64,000 nt of DNA from Ailanthus altissimus (Eukaryota; Streptophyta; Magnoliopsida; Sapindales; Simaroubaceae): contig OX327683.1 of assembly GCA_946807835.1 (NCBI GenBank), positions 37,445,001 through 37,509,000 of the forward strand, written 5' to 3'. Both the position numbers and the translations under genes were made by a program. Every line of letters begins with the position of its first letter. Within the stretch, counting starts at the first letter, position 1. The notes under the pieces are model-generated. The model ran no database searches and was not told the DNA's origin. It worked only from the letters and a program-made list of their open reading frames with translations. Shown in pieces: positions 24,910 through 37,512 of this stretch.

Positions 24910-24979
24910 CTCCCGTCGAGGAATTCATTGAACACAAAACCAGTCACTGAATACCAAGCCTTTCTCTTTCACTCTAAAA

Positions 24980-25612
24980 ATGTGCACAGAAAATATCTCC
25001 GAGTCAGAATTTGCTCTCTTGGAGTCCATACGCCACTATCTTCTCGACGATGACTTTGACGATAATATTCCCACGACCCCTATCTCCAATGAGACTGAAT
25101 TTTACAGAGCCTTACACGACGCCATTAATGTGAATTGGATTTCATTTGATCGTCAACATGATCACGAAAGCGACATCGTCAAAGACATTGAAACCAACAT
25201 GCTGGATAGTCCAACGTCAACTGATCAGACGAAGAAGGCGGCGGCTCAGGTGCGAGTGCCTTACAGGGGTGTACGTAGGAGGCCGTGGGGAAAGTTCGCG
25301 GGGGAGATAAGGGACCCAATGAAGAACGGCGCACGTGTTTGGCTGGGGACTTACGACACCCCTGAGGGAGCCGCGTTGGCTTATGACAGAGCCGCTTTCA
25401 AGATTCGCGGCTCAAAAGCCAAGCTTAATTTTCCTCACCTCATCGACTCCAATGTTGAGCTGACTGGAGTTACCAAAAAGCGTGCTTCTCCCGAACCTCC
25501 TTCTCCTTCTTCTTCTTCTTCTTCGTTTTCGTCGTCGTCTACATTAATGCAGAGTGAATCTCCGAAGCCGAAGCGAGAAAGAATCGCAACAAGATCGGCA
25601 GTGGCTAATTAA
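24980..25612 (+). CDS. AP2/ERF transcription factor, ERF group IX, copy 2
   Basis: This is a single-exon protein of 210 residues, near-identical to copy 1 at 11104. The N-terminal motif [16 protein letters not shown] is at residues 7-22. The AP2 domain (about 95-154) has [11 protein letters not shown], then [17 protein letters not shown]. The second Ala of the usual [10 protein letters not shown] is Gly and the loop Lys/Ala is Met, neither being a known base contact. The serine run (about 175-190) is slightly longer than in copy 1. The C-terminus retains the full basic tail ([15 protein letters not shown]) that copy 1 has lost, so this is the better-preserved member of the pair. Its proximal promoter matches copy 1, but the distal conserved block is more than 3 kb upstream, with transposons between. 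Confidence 0.93.
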   Translation: MCTENISESEFALLESIRHYLLDDDFDDNIPTTPISNETEFYRALHDAINVNWISFDRQHDHESDIVKDIETNMLDSPTSTDQTKKAAAQVRVPYRGVRRRPWGKFAGEIRDPMKNGARVWLGTYDTPEGAALAYDRAAFKIRGSKAKLNFPHLIDSNVELTGVTKKRASPEPPSPSSSSSSFSSSSTLMQSESPKPKRERIATRSAVAN

Positions 25613-28600
25613 GCGGCGGGGTTTGAAAGTGCATCCAGATATTAGATGGGTACCAGTACCAAGCCCAACTCATATACTCTTAAAACAGTATGTACATAAA
25701 ATCGATGTTCTCGTCGTTGTCATCTATAAATTTTAATTTACTCAAATCCACGAGCTCTTCTCGTTGCTTAATCAAATTTTCTCTGATTTCGCATGACTAT
25801 TACTCCATTTTCTGTTATTATTTTCTAAAACTATTCCAAACTACTTGTACTTTATGTCTTTTATTTTATACGGAGTGAAAAAAATTCAAATTAAAAAAGT
25901 GCACTGCAAACTTTTTATTCTTAAGCTATTCCTGTTGTACTTTATGTCTTTTCAAAGCAATTGTTTATGTAAACATTATTAACTTTCGTGATACGGTGAT
26001 TTTTATCCCACCGAAATCGGACAAACAATTTAGAGAAAATTATTATTAAACCCTTATGTTTTGTTATGGGTATCACTTTTTTTTAAAATTTTTTTTAAAT
26101 GATCTATTATCTTGTTTTAAAAGAAGTAATTTGTCATTTTTACATTTAAACTTAGTCAATATGTTGAATCATAAGGTGATTAACTCTAAATTTGTATTTC
26201 AATATTGTAAAGTAAAATTTGATCAAAGATAAAATATTTGATTTTTTTAAAAATAAATGAGGTGGTGAAAAAATATGAATAATGCTACAATTTTTAAATA
26301 TTATCTCAAAATTTATATTTGTGTCAAATAATTATTATATTATAAAATTATATAATTTTTAAAATTATTTTATTATATTAATGTTTAATAATTATTTGAT
26401 ACATTATTTAAAATAAAAATATTTAAATAATATTTAAAAAATATAACATAAAAAAATTTAATCTCTATCCATGCCTCAAATTTTCACATTGATCCGAAAT
26501 TGGCCTCATCTCTATCCCAAACCAATAAATCCACGTGATCCACAAATGACGTTACCACTTACCATTCCTAATTTTCATTGATAAATTTCTTTTTTCTTTG
26601 GAAAGATCAAATTTCAATAAAGCATATACTTTTATCCTGAAAAAGTATGAATTAGGTATCACCTGGCTTACTAGTTAGTGATAGTAAGGTTTTTATTTAT
26701 TTTTTGTACATAAAAAAGTACTTTCCCTTTCCCATGCTGAAGGAACAAAATTTATTTAATAAGAGATGAGCTTTCGAGAATAAGATTTATTAACAAGAGA
26801 CAGGCATTGTAGTTTTTGTTACTTCGTCTTCTTCCCAAAGTATCACTATCAGTCAAAATATATGCCCTAATAACTTCGTGCTGAGAATGGCCATTTATTC
26901 TGGTTGACTCCTTTTATGTTATGCCAGTCAGACTAATAACAAATCAGTGAATGGAATCTGAAACAAATAAGAACATAGTAGTCAATTCATTAGGTTGCCG
27001 GCCGTAATTGAAAGGAACATCCTTCAATTTTCCTTTTTTTTTAAAAAAAAAAAAATTGAAAGGAACATCATTCAAGTTTATATTTACAAAAAGAGAAATT
27101 GTTACTTTAATTCTTATTTTTTTTATTGAATTACTCAGTAGATTCTTAAAATATTAAAAAAAACTAATTATATTATTTAAGGATGAAAATAATTATTTTT
27201 AAAAGATAAAGAAAGTAAGTAATAAAACAATATATATTTTAAGATAAAATAGTAGCAAAAACATCTTTAAATGATGTAATTATAATTTTTAAAATATTAG
27301 AGTTCAAGTGAATAATTTTACAAAAACACAGGAATTAAACTATTAATTTTTCATACAAAAAAAAAGAAGAAAAAATTGAGTATGATGAGCTAATATTCAA
27401 TAAGAAATTTAGAACAGGGAGATCGCATTATTGCAGAAACCAATTGTGTAATATTCGAGCATATTAACATATACAATTAATTAAATAGCTTCACACACCA
27501 AAGGATTTGAGAAAAAAAAATAGTGAGGGAGAGAACCTAATTGAAGGTCGAACTGCAGTCATATAAAACACATTACTTTCTTCTTCTTTTATTGATTATT
27601 ATGTCGAGTTATTAATTCAGATGTGTATTGTGTTAATTAATTATTTATTAAAAGCAGTCATATCTAACATAGACCCCATTTCATTTTCATTGATAATAAA
27701 ATAAAAACCCACGTTGATAGCAAATCCCCAAGGATTGCAGCTACATATATATAAAATATGAGATTAGTCTTCTTTTGTCATTTATTAAAGAGAAGAAATA
27801 TGCTTACGTGTTTTGTTTTCAATTTAATTACATGCTTTTATTCCTTGAAGGTACCCATTTTAGATATCACATTACTTCAAGAAATGACTAGAAATAAGGT
27901 CATACTATAAATTGAGGCTCAAATGCACCAACGATCACCACGTTTCAACGGATAAAATTAAATAAAATACAAAAATGAAAAAGGATATGACTACTGATTT
28001 TTTTTATAGAAAGAAGCAAACAAAAAAAATAACAATGCCGTTGTTGTTGGGGAATATTCCTCCCACTATTACATAATGCATGTCTATAAATATTTTAAGA
28101 ATATACAATTTCTTCAATTCAAATATATATATATATATAATTTATATACAATTTCTTCCATCACCACCACTCATGAATCAACTTCAAAATAACCATAATT
28201 AATTATTAAACTCATTCCTATTTCCCCAATAATGCGTTTTGAAGTTTTTATCAACTTAAAAATGCAAAACGAGTCATCATACCATTATTTAATACAAATT
28301 TAATATATTTTAAATAAATATAGATAAAGATAAATTGACACGAATAATAAATTAGTTAAATTTATGTTACTCGTTTATTACTCATGTTGAATATGTATTT
28401 AAATTTAATAATTTATAAATTCATTTAATACATATTACTATTTAACTTATTGTTGAACTAAATAAATTAATTCGCGATTCATTTAAAAATAATTATTTAT
28501 TTATTTATTTTTAAGACCCAAGTTTAATTATAAAATTAAAAATATATATAATTTAAAATTAAAAACCCTAATTATAATTTTTTACTTCTACTCACAAAAT

Positions 28601-29137
28601 TATTATACACAATAAATTTTATTTTAGAATAATTTTATTATTAGATTCATTAAATATTATTTTATTATTAGATGCATTAAATATTTAATTTTTGATGTAC
28701 TTTTAAATTTTATTAATCATGATTTAAACGTATTTAATCGTATTAAACAAATCAAATATTTTGTGTAGATAAAATGAATTTGGTGTTATTATTTGTCTAA
28801 ATGAATATAGTCATAAACGAATTAAATTGTAAAAAATCGTATAAACGAATTGAATTGAATCAATCAAATATTAAACCAATCAAATTTGTGTTTGAGTACC
28901 TGATTTATTTAGGTAATTGAATCATGTACGAATATGATAAATTTTTATTAATATTATATATTGATGCGATATGAATACAATTCATTTATATGAAGTACTA
29001 CCCCTACTTAAACCCCATATCAACAATGATTTTACTGCTCACTCCTATAAACAAAATATTATTTTTTGGGTATTTTTTCATACCCTTTATGAACAAGCCA
29101 AGTTATTGGTAATTTAATCTTTTTGCTGTGTCGGTGT
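25613..29137. other. 3' flank of ERF copy 2, noncoding
   Basis: Blocks duplicated from unit 1 alternate with AT-rich DNA. The stretch 26275-26455 looks like a worn member of the small MITE family seen at 44285 and 52130. The short ORFs at 25554 and 25690 are in the 3' UTR and have no family features. No gene is seen. Confidence 0.45.
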
Positions 29138-29701
29138 TAGGAGTGGGCAACCTAGGATCAGGTCGGGTTTGGGACTGACCCGACCGATCTTGAACGGAAT
29201 TTTTTTTCAGGTCGGGACGTGGCCTGGGTTCGACTGGGACATAGGTAAATTTTACCCATGTCCCTAATTTATTTATACATATTAAAGTTATGAACGGCGA
29301 TAGGGCAGGTCACGCAGCGACAGCAACGGCGACAGAAGGACGCGGCAAAACGGCTACGGTAGTAGCAGCAGCAATGGTGGAAGATCGCAAGCAAATCAGC
29401 AGTGACAATTGGTCGTTTTCATTTCAAAACTTTCAATTTGAAAGTTTTGAAACAAAAACGATTTAATGATTTTTTAAAATTTTTTTTTCCTATCAAAACG
29501 GCGCCGTTTTGATTAGTAAAAAAAAAAATTGGTTTAGTTCAGGTATTTTTCGAACCGAACCCGCTTTCGTCCTGACTGAACCGAGACTCACCATTTTTGT
29601 CCCAGTGCTATCCTAGTTTCGGGACTCGTCCCATCCCGACCCAAAATTTTCAGGTCGAACGGTCCAAATTCGGTCAAGACTAGGTCATTCACCCACTCTT
29701 A
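29138..29701. mobile_element. hAT-like MITE (copy 2, 564 bp)
   Basis: The ends taggagtgggcaa and ttcacccactctta form inverted repeats. The flanks gtcggtgt and attggtgt match at six of eight bases. The interior has gaccgacc/gggtcggg-type motifs and a GC-rich core (29300-29400). The core has an unusual cagcagcaa/cggcgac composition and may be a captured fragment. No ORF of note. Confidence 0.7.
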
Positions 29702-31189
29702 ATTGGTGTAGCAAATTCTTAATAGAAATAAATGAGGTGTCCGCTACTCCTCTCATATATTGGTAGGGGTAGATTTTTTTTTATTTTTAATGAAAAAGAT
29801 TTAACTTTTTTTTTATCTAGATTTATGAGTCCAAAATGAATGTTATTGTTATATGTTTTCACCGTAATAGATATTATTATTGCATGTTACTTTTAATTAT
29901 GTATACAGTAGGTATTGTAATATTCAAAAAAATAAAAACAAATAAAATTTTTAAGGCTTGGAATTAAAATTGATTGTATGTATTAGTAGGTTATTGTAAT
30001 ATTTTTTTAAAAAAACAAATATTATTATTATATGTTCTAATAAATTTTTGCTTATATATATATCAGTGAATTGTTATAATATTAAAAAAAAAATAGACAC
30101 AAACAAGGTGATAAAGATTGGGACTAAGTTTTTAACTCAGATTTTTTTAGGAGAACCCAACTTGTCTCATGAATTTTTTTTTTTTTAAGAAAAAAAAAAG
30201 ACATTTTCATCGGCTTTATTTCATAAATTATATCGTCAAATGCATTGGCTTCATCTCTGTCATTAAAAGTTTCATATTGCTTGGAAATTTTAATATCCTT
30301 GATAATCAAATTTATAAACAAATGCCAAAAAATTCCATAAAATAAATTGCAGCTTTTAAATTTATTGTAAGTTCCCGGCTAGCAAATCCCACCAAAAATA
30401 ATAAAACTCAAGAATTTTTTTAGTTTTAGATTTACTATAACTTCTGAAATGGAGAACATCCTGTTGGGTGTTGGATATGAAAATATAATATGACAAGGCT
30501 TTTGACTTTTTATGTAACTTTAAATGAAGTTAAAATTGCAAATACACTAAAGAGGTTATAAAATAACTTTTCAAGGGATGTCAATAGCACCACAGTTTAG
30601 TTCCAACTTCTAATTGGATTATGGGCTTGTTCACAAAATACTCTGAAGTATATACTAGGCCTAACGAAGTGGCGAGAGATTCTCCAACGGGTTATCATAC
30701 TTGAGAAATACAAAAATACTTTAGTGCTTTTGAAAGGTTTTTTTTTTTAATAAAAAATATATTTTATTCATGAATATAAATATATAAAATGATATGAAAA
30801 ATATATTTTTATAAAAAAAAAAAACACTCTCCAACACATTCTAAAATAAAATGCGCAAACAACATAGTAATTCCAGGCAAAATTGAGGGATGGGCCAAAA
30901 TCCAATTCAGTTTATGAAAATACACGAATAACATGGTGATTCCAAACAAAATTGAGGGATGGGCCAAAATCCATTAAAGTTTATGAAGCCATGTATTCCA
31001 AAATAATGGTATTTTATAAGTTGAAAAAAAAAAAGACGATTGAACTCCTAAAATTTTTTGATCACAAAAATATTTAAACACCTTGATAAAGTTTACTTGG
31101 GTAACAATGTGATTGTAAACTGCTCATTACTGTTATAATCTAACAACATTAATAAATAAACTAGATTATAAATTAAACACATACATTAT

Positions 31190-31670
31190 TAAGATTTGTT
31201 TTTAATATTAATACTAAATTTTATTAATTTAAACTTTTAAATTAAATAATAAATTAATATTGCATCAAATCTAAGGTATTTTTTTTGATTTCTAATCTAC
31301 AATTGGTTTAGAATTATTTGAATTTACATTTCACGTAAAAGGGATTGTTAAAATTTGTTTAAAATTAATTAATATTGTGTATTCACCTTAATTTTTAATA
31401 TATAATCAATTCAAACTCACTCAAATCTATGTTTCACGTCAATTTTTAGTCTACAATTGATTCATACCTATTTAAATTTACATTTCACGTTAAAGAAACT
31501 GTTAAGATTTATTTTAATATTAATAATGTACTTTCACCTTAATTTTTAGTATATGATTGGTTCTGACTTATTTAAATTTACGTTTTATGTGAATGAAATT
31601 GTTAAAATTTATTTTTAATATTAATATTAAAATTTTAAATTAAATACTAAATTAATAATTATAAAATGTA
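31190..31670. repeat. Degenerate tandem repeat block 1
   Basis: A unit of roughly 110 bases recurs about four times. Its hallmarks are 'aatttttagtctacaattg', 'ttcaaatctatgtttcacgt'-like sequence and 'attgttaaaatttatttt'. The copies have drifted in sequence. Confidence 0.5.
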
Positions 31671-32824
31671 AAAGGATGAAATTTTTTAAAATTATAAAAA
31701 TCTAAATGTCCCTTTAACCAAATTTTAAGAGTTCAATTATCCTTTGCTCTTTATAAGATGGGTTATGATCTGAAGCCTCCTGTCAAAACCTTGTATTATA
31801 TAAACATTTAAACTACCAAAATTAAAGTCACAAATTTAGGGAAAAATAAACGCAAATGCAGCAAGACAATAATTATTGTCGACAGCAGCTGAGTTAATGA
31901 TACTATCCAAACACGTACCTTATTATAATCCGATTTGGTGGATTTGAGCATCTACTTTCTGTTGAATTTGAATCCACAATTGGCTTAAATTTCGAGCATT
32001 TAATTTCGGCTAACACATCATCGTATTTCCACTTAAATTAATTTAGTTTTTTAAACTAAAATTATGTATATATTATTTGCATACGCAATTCCAATTATGT
32101 CACTTTAAGCAAACTATAAATTTTGGAATTTTATATACCACCCCATCTTCAAGCAAAAAATTTGAAATCAGATAAAGTTAAAATGAATTAATTTAGATAT
32201 TTTAAAAATAAATAATCAGGTGTTTAAAATCCTGCCCTTTGTTGTGAAGCGATGAATCTTCATAGAAATTTGGAATTTGTACTGGGATACGTATAATAAC
32301 ATATTTATATTTCATTATCACCATAATCAACAAAAGCAATATGACAATGATCTCTATTCGGAGATTAAAGAATAGGAGTTTCATGAAAGTTGATTTTATT
32401 ATTTAAGTGATTTTAAAAATTAAAGCAGCAGCAAAGATCATTGCAATGGCAAAATAAGAGATTAAAAAAAAAAGAAGAAAAAAACATTGGAATTTGGAGA
32501 CATCATTCATGTGGTACCACGTGATTATGTGCTATACTGCTCTTTGATTTAATTTACATTTTCACTTGATAAACATATGGTTTTTCTGCTGAAGATGTAA
32601 AATAACTAGTCATAACGAGTTTACAACATTAATCAAATGACTAAATATTTTAGCAAAACAATAATAATAATGGGAATGGCAACATACAAATTTGTGCAAA
32701 CATACAAGGAGCTCTTTACATGCAATTGTACAATTTTATATGGTATAAAATTCATATTAAAAGCTGAAAAGAAATAACATTAACGTATGCTTTTTTTTAA
32801 GTTTCATAATATATATATACACGT

Positions 32825-33205
32825 TTAGAGATTTATTTTTAATATTAATATTAAACATTCACCTATCAATTTTAAATTTTAAATTAATTAATAAATTAAT
32901 ATGATTTTAAGGTTAAGGTCTTGAATTTGAATATTTATATTTTTATTTTCAATTAATTTTTTAACTTTTTTAATTTTTTGGAGACGATAAATTCATTTAG
33001 TTCAAATTTATTCGAATTTACGTTTTATATGAATAAAATTATTAAAGAATTATCTTTAATACTAATATTGAACATTCACTCATCAATTTAAATATTCAAA
33101 TCTATATTTTATATGAGTGAAATTATTAGAAATTTATTTTTAATATTAATTTTAAATTTTTACTTATCAGTTTAAATTTTTAGGTTGAATAGTAAATTAA
33201 TATAT
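32825..33205. repeat. Degenerate tandem repeat block 2
   Basis: About three copies of the same family as 31190-31670, sharing 'gatttatttttaatattaa', 'attcacctatcaattt'-like and 'tacgttttatatgaat'-like segments. The two blocks flank the promoter module at 32390-32640. Confidence 0.45.
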
Positions 33206-33649
33206 ATAAAAAAATTAAAAATAAAAATTATATATATATATATATATATTTATCTACATATTAAAAAATTAGGTGACAATTGAGTAATTGAACTTAGATT
33301 CAAACATAGAACAATCAACAATATTATGTGATAGTGATTACAATTTAGAGATCAGTACTGATTGCTAATTATTAATCCGAGCTCAACGACAACGAGAGAC
33401 AAGTTGGGGTCTTACTGTTTATACATATAAAGTAATCAAAAATCACATGGAACCGAAATATTATTATTATTTTTCTCAATGAGCAAGCTCGATTGTAACA
33501 ATATTAACATAGGTTATGGAGGCCGAGATCCTGTCGTGATATGCGGGCCAAATTATCGAAGTTGGTACAGTTTAATTTACATCTCACTCTCACCCCAAGA
33601 TTACGATTAACTGCCTCTATATATGGAAATTTTTTAATAAAATAAGAGA

Positions 33650-33830
33650 GAAACAAACAAAAGGAACCAATTTATAAACAAATTAACTTACTAGATCTCG
33701 CATCTCTACTTGAGCAAACTCGTGCTTCAAAATCTAGCTCTGCAGTACCCGCACATGCCCATGCACTTGCAATATATTTTTTTAAACATAATTCAAAATT
33801 AAAAATCCTAGTAGCACTTGTGTGTCCGCC
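33650..33830 (+). promoter_or_regulatory. Conserved distal promoter block of ERF copy 3
   Basis: 'actcgtgcttcaaaatctag' with flanking aaaggaaccaat and 'cacatgcccatgcacttgc' matches 21578-21740 and resembles the blocks before ERF copies 1 and 4. It lies about 500-670 bases before the coding region. Confidence 0.5.
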
Positions 33831-34225
33831 AGCTTATATATATATATAAAATTAATTTAATGAGTTATGTAATTTATTATATAATAAATAATATTATTAT
33901 TTAATAAATTTATATTTTTATATAATTTATAATATATTATAAAATATTATTACGTGTTTAATAACTTATCATATAATAAATTACATAATTTATTAAGTTA
34001 ATTCTCATACATATATAAAAGAAAATAATTTATTATATCACTATCACGTAACATTTTTGAGTTAATTTATATATTTATAATATTATTTATAATGTGTTAC
34101 AATTTTTGAGATAATTTATATATATTCATAATATATTATAAAATTGTATTATGTATTTAAATACTTACAATTTAATAAATACTCATCATAAAATAAACTA
34201 CTTAATCCTTAAAATAAAACTCTCT

Positions 34226-34238
34226 CTATATATAAATA
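34226..34238 (+). promoter_or_regulatory. TATA box of ERF copy 3
   Basis: tatatataaatat lies about 85 bases before the ATG at 34322. It shows that the in-frame ATG at 34151 is upstream of transcription and is not the start. Confidence 0.55.
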
Positions 34239-34321
34239 TTATATATAGAGAAACTATGAACTGTTCAATCTCCACGACAATTCATTCAATACAAAACACT
34301 CGTGGTCCTACGGGAAAAAAA

Positions 34322-34984
34322 ATGTACGAAGGAAATATCTCTGTGACAGAATTTGCTGCCTTAGAGTCAATTCGCCAGTATCTTCTCGACGATGACTTCA
34401 ACAACATTCGAATGCCTTTCTCTAACCCATACCCCAATCACATGGAAGGTTGCACAGCTTCAAACGACGCTGTAAAGGTAGGATGGATTTCGTTTGATCA
34501 ATCCACTACCGGAAGTAATTGTGAGAGTAAATGTAATGAAATTGAAACCACCGGACCTGATTATCAGATTGCGGCGGCGGCACCCGATGAGACTCTCGTA
34601 CGAGTGCAATTCAGGGGTGTGAGAAGGAGGCCGTGGGGAACGTATGCGGCGGAAATAAGGGACCCGAAGAAGAATGGAGCGCGAGTTTGGCTGGGAACTT
34701 ATGATACGCCTCAAGGTGCAGCGTTGGCTTATGATAGAGCTGCTTTCAAGATGCGCGGTTCAAAAGCTAAGCTTAATTTCCCACACCTTATCGGCCCCGT
34801 CTCCAGCGTTGACGAGATTCATGAGCCGGGTAGAACTACGCAGAAGCGAGGGTCTTCGGAGCCGTGTTGTTCTTCTTCATCGTCGTCGTGGAAATTGCAA
34901 AGTGAATTTCCGAAGCATAAACGAGGAAGAGTGGAATACACTTGGCGGTACGTGTTTGAAAATGGATCCAATATAGATTTGTAA
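34322..34984 (+). CDS. AP2/ERF transcription factor, ERF group IX, copy 3, with C-terminus extended into former 3' UTR
   Basis: This is a single-exon protein of 220 residues. The frame is open from 34151, but 34322 is chosen because MYEGNIS aligns with the MxxENIS start of the other copies. The sequence before it matches their 5' UTR, including gcaattcatt/aacac-type segments. The N-terminal motif is [14 protein letters not shown] (residues 9-22). An alanine run precedes the AP2 domain (about 97-156), which has [17 protein letters not shown], with Thr for the usual Lys after WG, and NGARVWLG. A Ser/Trp-rich stretch and KHKRGR follow. The last 14 or so residues, ending FENGSNIDL, are encoded by gtttgaaaatggatcc-type sequence that lies after the stop codon in copies 1, 2 and 5. 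The ancestral stop has therefore been lost. Confidence 0.9.
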   Translation: MYEGNISVTEFAALESIRQYLLDDDFNNIRMPFSNPYPNHMEGCTASNDAVKVGWISFDQSTTGSNCESKCNEIETTGPDYQIAAAAPDETLVRVQFRGVRRRPWGTYAAEIRDPKKNGARVWLGTYDTPQGAALAYDRAAFKMRGSKAKLNFPHLIGPVSSVDEIHEPGRTTQKRGSSEPCCSSSSSSWKLQSEFPKHKRGRVEYTWRYVFENGSNIDL

Positions 34985-37213
34985 TTCTGTAACAGTAGGC
35001 CTAACTGATACCAAGACATCTGATATACATTTGTACTTTTGCTTAATCAAATTTCTCGGATTTGATAAGACTGTTACAAGTCACAAATTTAGCAGAAAAG
35101 CAAACCCAAATCCAGCAAGAAGCTAATTATTTGTCTAGAAATATGTAAAGAGAACATCTGATTAGAATCCGATTTGGCCCTTCTAGAATCGATTTGAGCA
35201 TCTAATTTCTGTTGAATTTGGATCCACCATTAGCTTCAATATTGAACATTGAATTTCGGCAACACATCTATCTCTGCATTGCTAGTGTTCAAAACTTCAG
35301 TAATTTTCCGAGACAGAATTGGGTTAGATTAGACTAGAACTGTCGTAAATCCCGTCGAGACAAAGAGGCCGTTAAACTAACAAGTTTACACCTGATCTCT
35401 GATCTTTTTCTCAAAGAACCTTTTTTCTTTAAAAGAGATCCGCCCGAACTTGTAATGAGTGCATATCTCAAGGATTAACCCGTTTTCCTCTCAACTTGGT
35501 ATCAGATTATATGTCTTATCCATCATCATTGCAGAGATTTAGTCCAATTGACTCATAAATTTTCCAAAGAATTAAAAAAAGAAAAAAAAGCGCCTCAAGA
35601 TGGCATGTGGAGTCAAGTGGGCAGGCCGCACTGGGTAAATAAATTTAAACCCATCTGGATTTGCAGATCCAGTCGGCCAGGGCCTGTCACTAAATGCTAA
35701 GCCGTCTGCAAGCTGAATTTGGTAGGGCACATCACGGACTCGGCTCAGAACAATCCATTCAATATTTCCATTTCCAGCACTAGAGTCTACAGATGAGGCC
35801 ACGTCACGTGACTTTAGTACTGGTTTCCCCTCTAGTCTTCGATGGTCTTACTTGGCTTGCCAATAGCAGTCAAAGACTTGACTTTAATACAAAAGTCAAT
35901 TTAAAAAAAGACATCTTCTTATTCCCATCTCTCAATTCAAATGCTTGGATTTCAAAATAGGCGAACGCTGTTTTCGAAAATAAAGAGAAAAAAAAAGTAC
36001 TGAATTAATCCATATCCCAAATAATAATAATAATAATAATAAGAAAAAAAATACTATTTTACTCATTAATTTTATAAATATATATTAACTTAGTCCTTAT
36101 TTCTTCAATATATATTATTTTAATTTTTGTAAGAATATTTTAATAATTTTTTATTATCATTTTTATTTCTAAACAATTATTATTTTTATGTTTACATGAT
36201 ATATATTAGACAAATAAAAATTAAGTTAGTATATATTTATAAAATCAAGAATTAAAATGACATTATTTTTTTTAATAATAATAATAATAATAATATGTAG
36301 GGATTAACTGTATTGTATAGCTTGTGAATTAAAGTTTTAAGAAATAAAAAGAGGATATATAATTTGTTTGGGGTTAAATCTAGTTCGGTCTATCAAGGCC
36401 TCCTAAAAAACTTAAAGAATTTGTTAAATAAAGGAAAATTGAATTGTTATGTTTATTTGTATCAAGAGATGGGTTTAGACATATTGCTGGCTGGTGAGAG
36501 ATTTAGTAATAAGTTGAAAATTGTTTTGACATGTAAAGCATAGAAAACGCTAGATGTTGAATTAAACTGAGCCAACCAAATTTTTACACGGATTCCCCTT
36601 TTCATATTAGAGTAGAGTCAGATTGTGTATGATTGAATATAGAGATCAATTTTCAATCACGTAGTTTGTTGGTGCTGACGCTTGAACTCAATATTATTTA
36701 GGAAAAATCGCTTCAAAAAAAAAAATCTTATCAAGTAAAAATAAATATTATCTACTTATTATTCTTTTTATTATACTTTATTGAGTTTATAAGAAAGAAA
36801 ATAATACTAAACAAATATTTTTTAAAAGTGAGTAATTTAAAAAAAAAAAATCAAGAGAAAAAAGTGATGTCTAAGAAAAAATTATTAAATTTAAAGGGCA
36901 ATGATAATTTTTTCTTATTATTAAGAGAGGTATTAGATAGTAGACAACAAAAACATCATAATGTGTACATTCTCAATTAATTTTAATAACTTTGAAGTTT
37001 TTTTTTTTTAAAAAAAAAACTAGCATTCTCGACGAAAAGGTTATTGAAATCAATCATAATTATTTATAGTATGATATTTTGTGATTTTCAAAGTAAATAA
37101 AATAGATAGAAGAGTATATTGGTATTTTACGGCAACCCAATTTTTTGCCCATCTTAAAGTGTTGTCGTTTTACTTACTAATATATACGTGTATTATTCTC
37201 AGCTTAGTGCAAG
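34985..37213. other. 3' flank of ERF copy 3, noncoding
   Basis: The stretch 35080-35290 shares blocks with 31830-32010 ('agcaagaagctaatt', 'cgatttgg' and 'tttctgttgaatttg' segments). From 35900 to 37080 the sequence is AT-rich with ataataata runs at 36020 and 36280. Apart from the fragment at 35572-35815 no coding sequence is seen. Confidence 0.4.
35572..35815 (-). other. Possible coding exon fragment, unidentified
   Basis: A 76-codon frame on the minus strand lies in DNA that is clearly more GC-rich and codon-like than its surroundings. It contains DSSAGNGNIEWIVLSRVRDV and then YQIQLADGLAF. No ATG opens it: the frame starts at GTG after an in-frame stop. It runs into a poly-A tract, read as Phe, on the left. 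I do not recognise the protein. It may be a displaced exon or retrocopy fragment with the poly-A-like tract as a scar. Confidence 0.25.
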
Positions 37214-37512
37214 TAAAGGTGGGCACGGTTCGATTCGATTTTTTAAAAAAAAAATTCGAATCGATTTTTTTAATGAGAAAAATCAAACCAGAGCGAATCG
37301 GTTTTTTTCGGTTCGGTTTTTTCCGTTTTTTATTTTTTTTATTTTAAATTATGAATTTTTTTAATTTCAATCTGATTTTTTCGATTTTTTTGGGTGAAAA
37401 AAGGGAACCGGACCGGTCAGTTTTTTTTAAAAAAAAACTAAATCGATTTTTTTTTTAAAAAAAAAGGGCCGAACCGGCTGGTTCGGTTCTCGATTTTTTT
37501 TGTCCACCCTTA
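37214..37512. mobile_element. hAT-like MITE (copy 3) with perfect 8-bp duplication
   Basis: The ends taaaggtgggcac and tgtccaccctta are inverted repeats. agtgcaag flanks both sides exactly (37206-37213 and 37513-37520). The interior has gattcgattttttt and ggttcggtttt runs like copy 1. The ORF read through it (37081-37347) is an artefact. Confidence 0.85.

Larger units (their letters stand above)
24838..30995 (+). repeat. Segmental duplication, unit 2 (with ERF copy 2)
   Basis: This is collinear with unit 1 from about 140 bases before the ATG, through the gene, to about 30995. Left of 24838 the match to the first gene's promoter ends. The break is either the edge of the duplication or an insertion. 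Confidence 0.75.
29702..34150. other. AT-rich intergenic region and upstream region of ERF copy 3
   Basis: The stretch 30120-30995 is the end of duplication unit 2. At 30850-30990 the unit 'aaaattgagggatgggccaaaatcc' occurs twice in direct repeat about 77 bases apart. The stretch 32390-32640 (cattggaatttggagacatc, accacgtgattatgtgct) matches the ERF promoter modules at 41940 and 43745. The stretch 33415-33830 matches 19715-19920 and 21570-21740. The ORFs at 30124 and 32202 are not supported as genes. Confidence 0.45.

Noticed and set aside
34151..34321. Upstream in-frame ATG extending ERF copy 3 by 57 residues
   Set aside because: It lies before the TATA box, and the intervening DNA matches the 5' UTR of the paralogues.
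34460..34714. Minus-strand and alternate-frame ORFs over the ERF genes (also at 11459, 34674, 45219, 45437, 45538, 53242)
   Set aside because: They are shadows of the conserved AP2 coding sequence.
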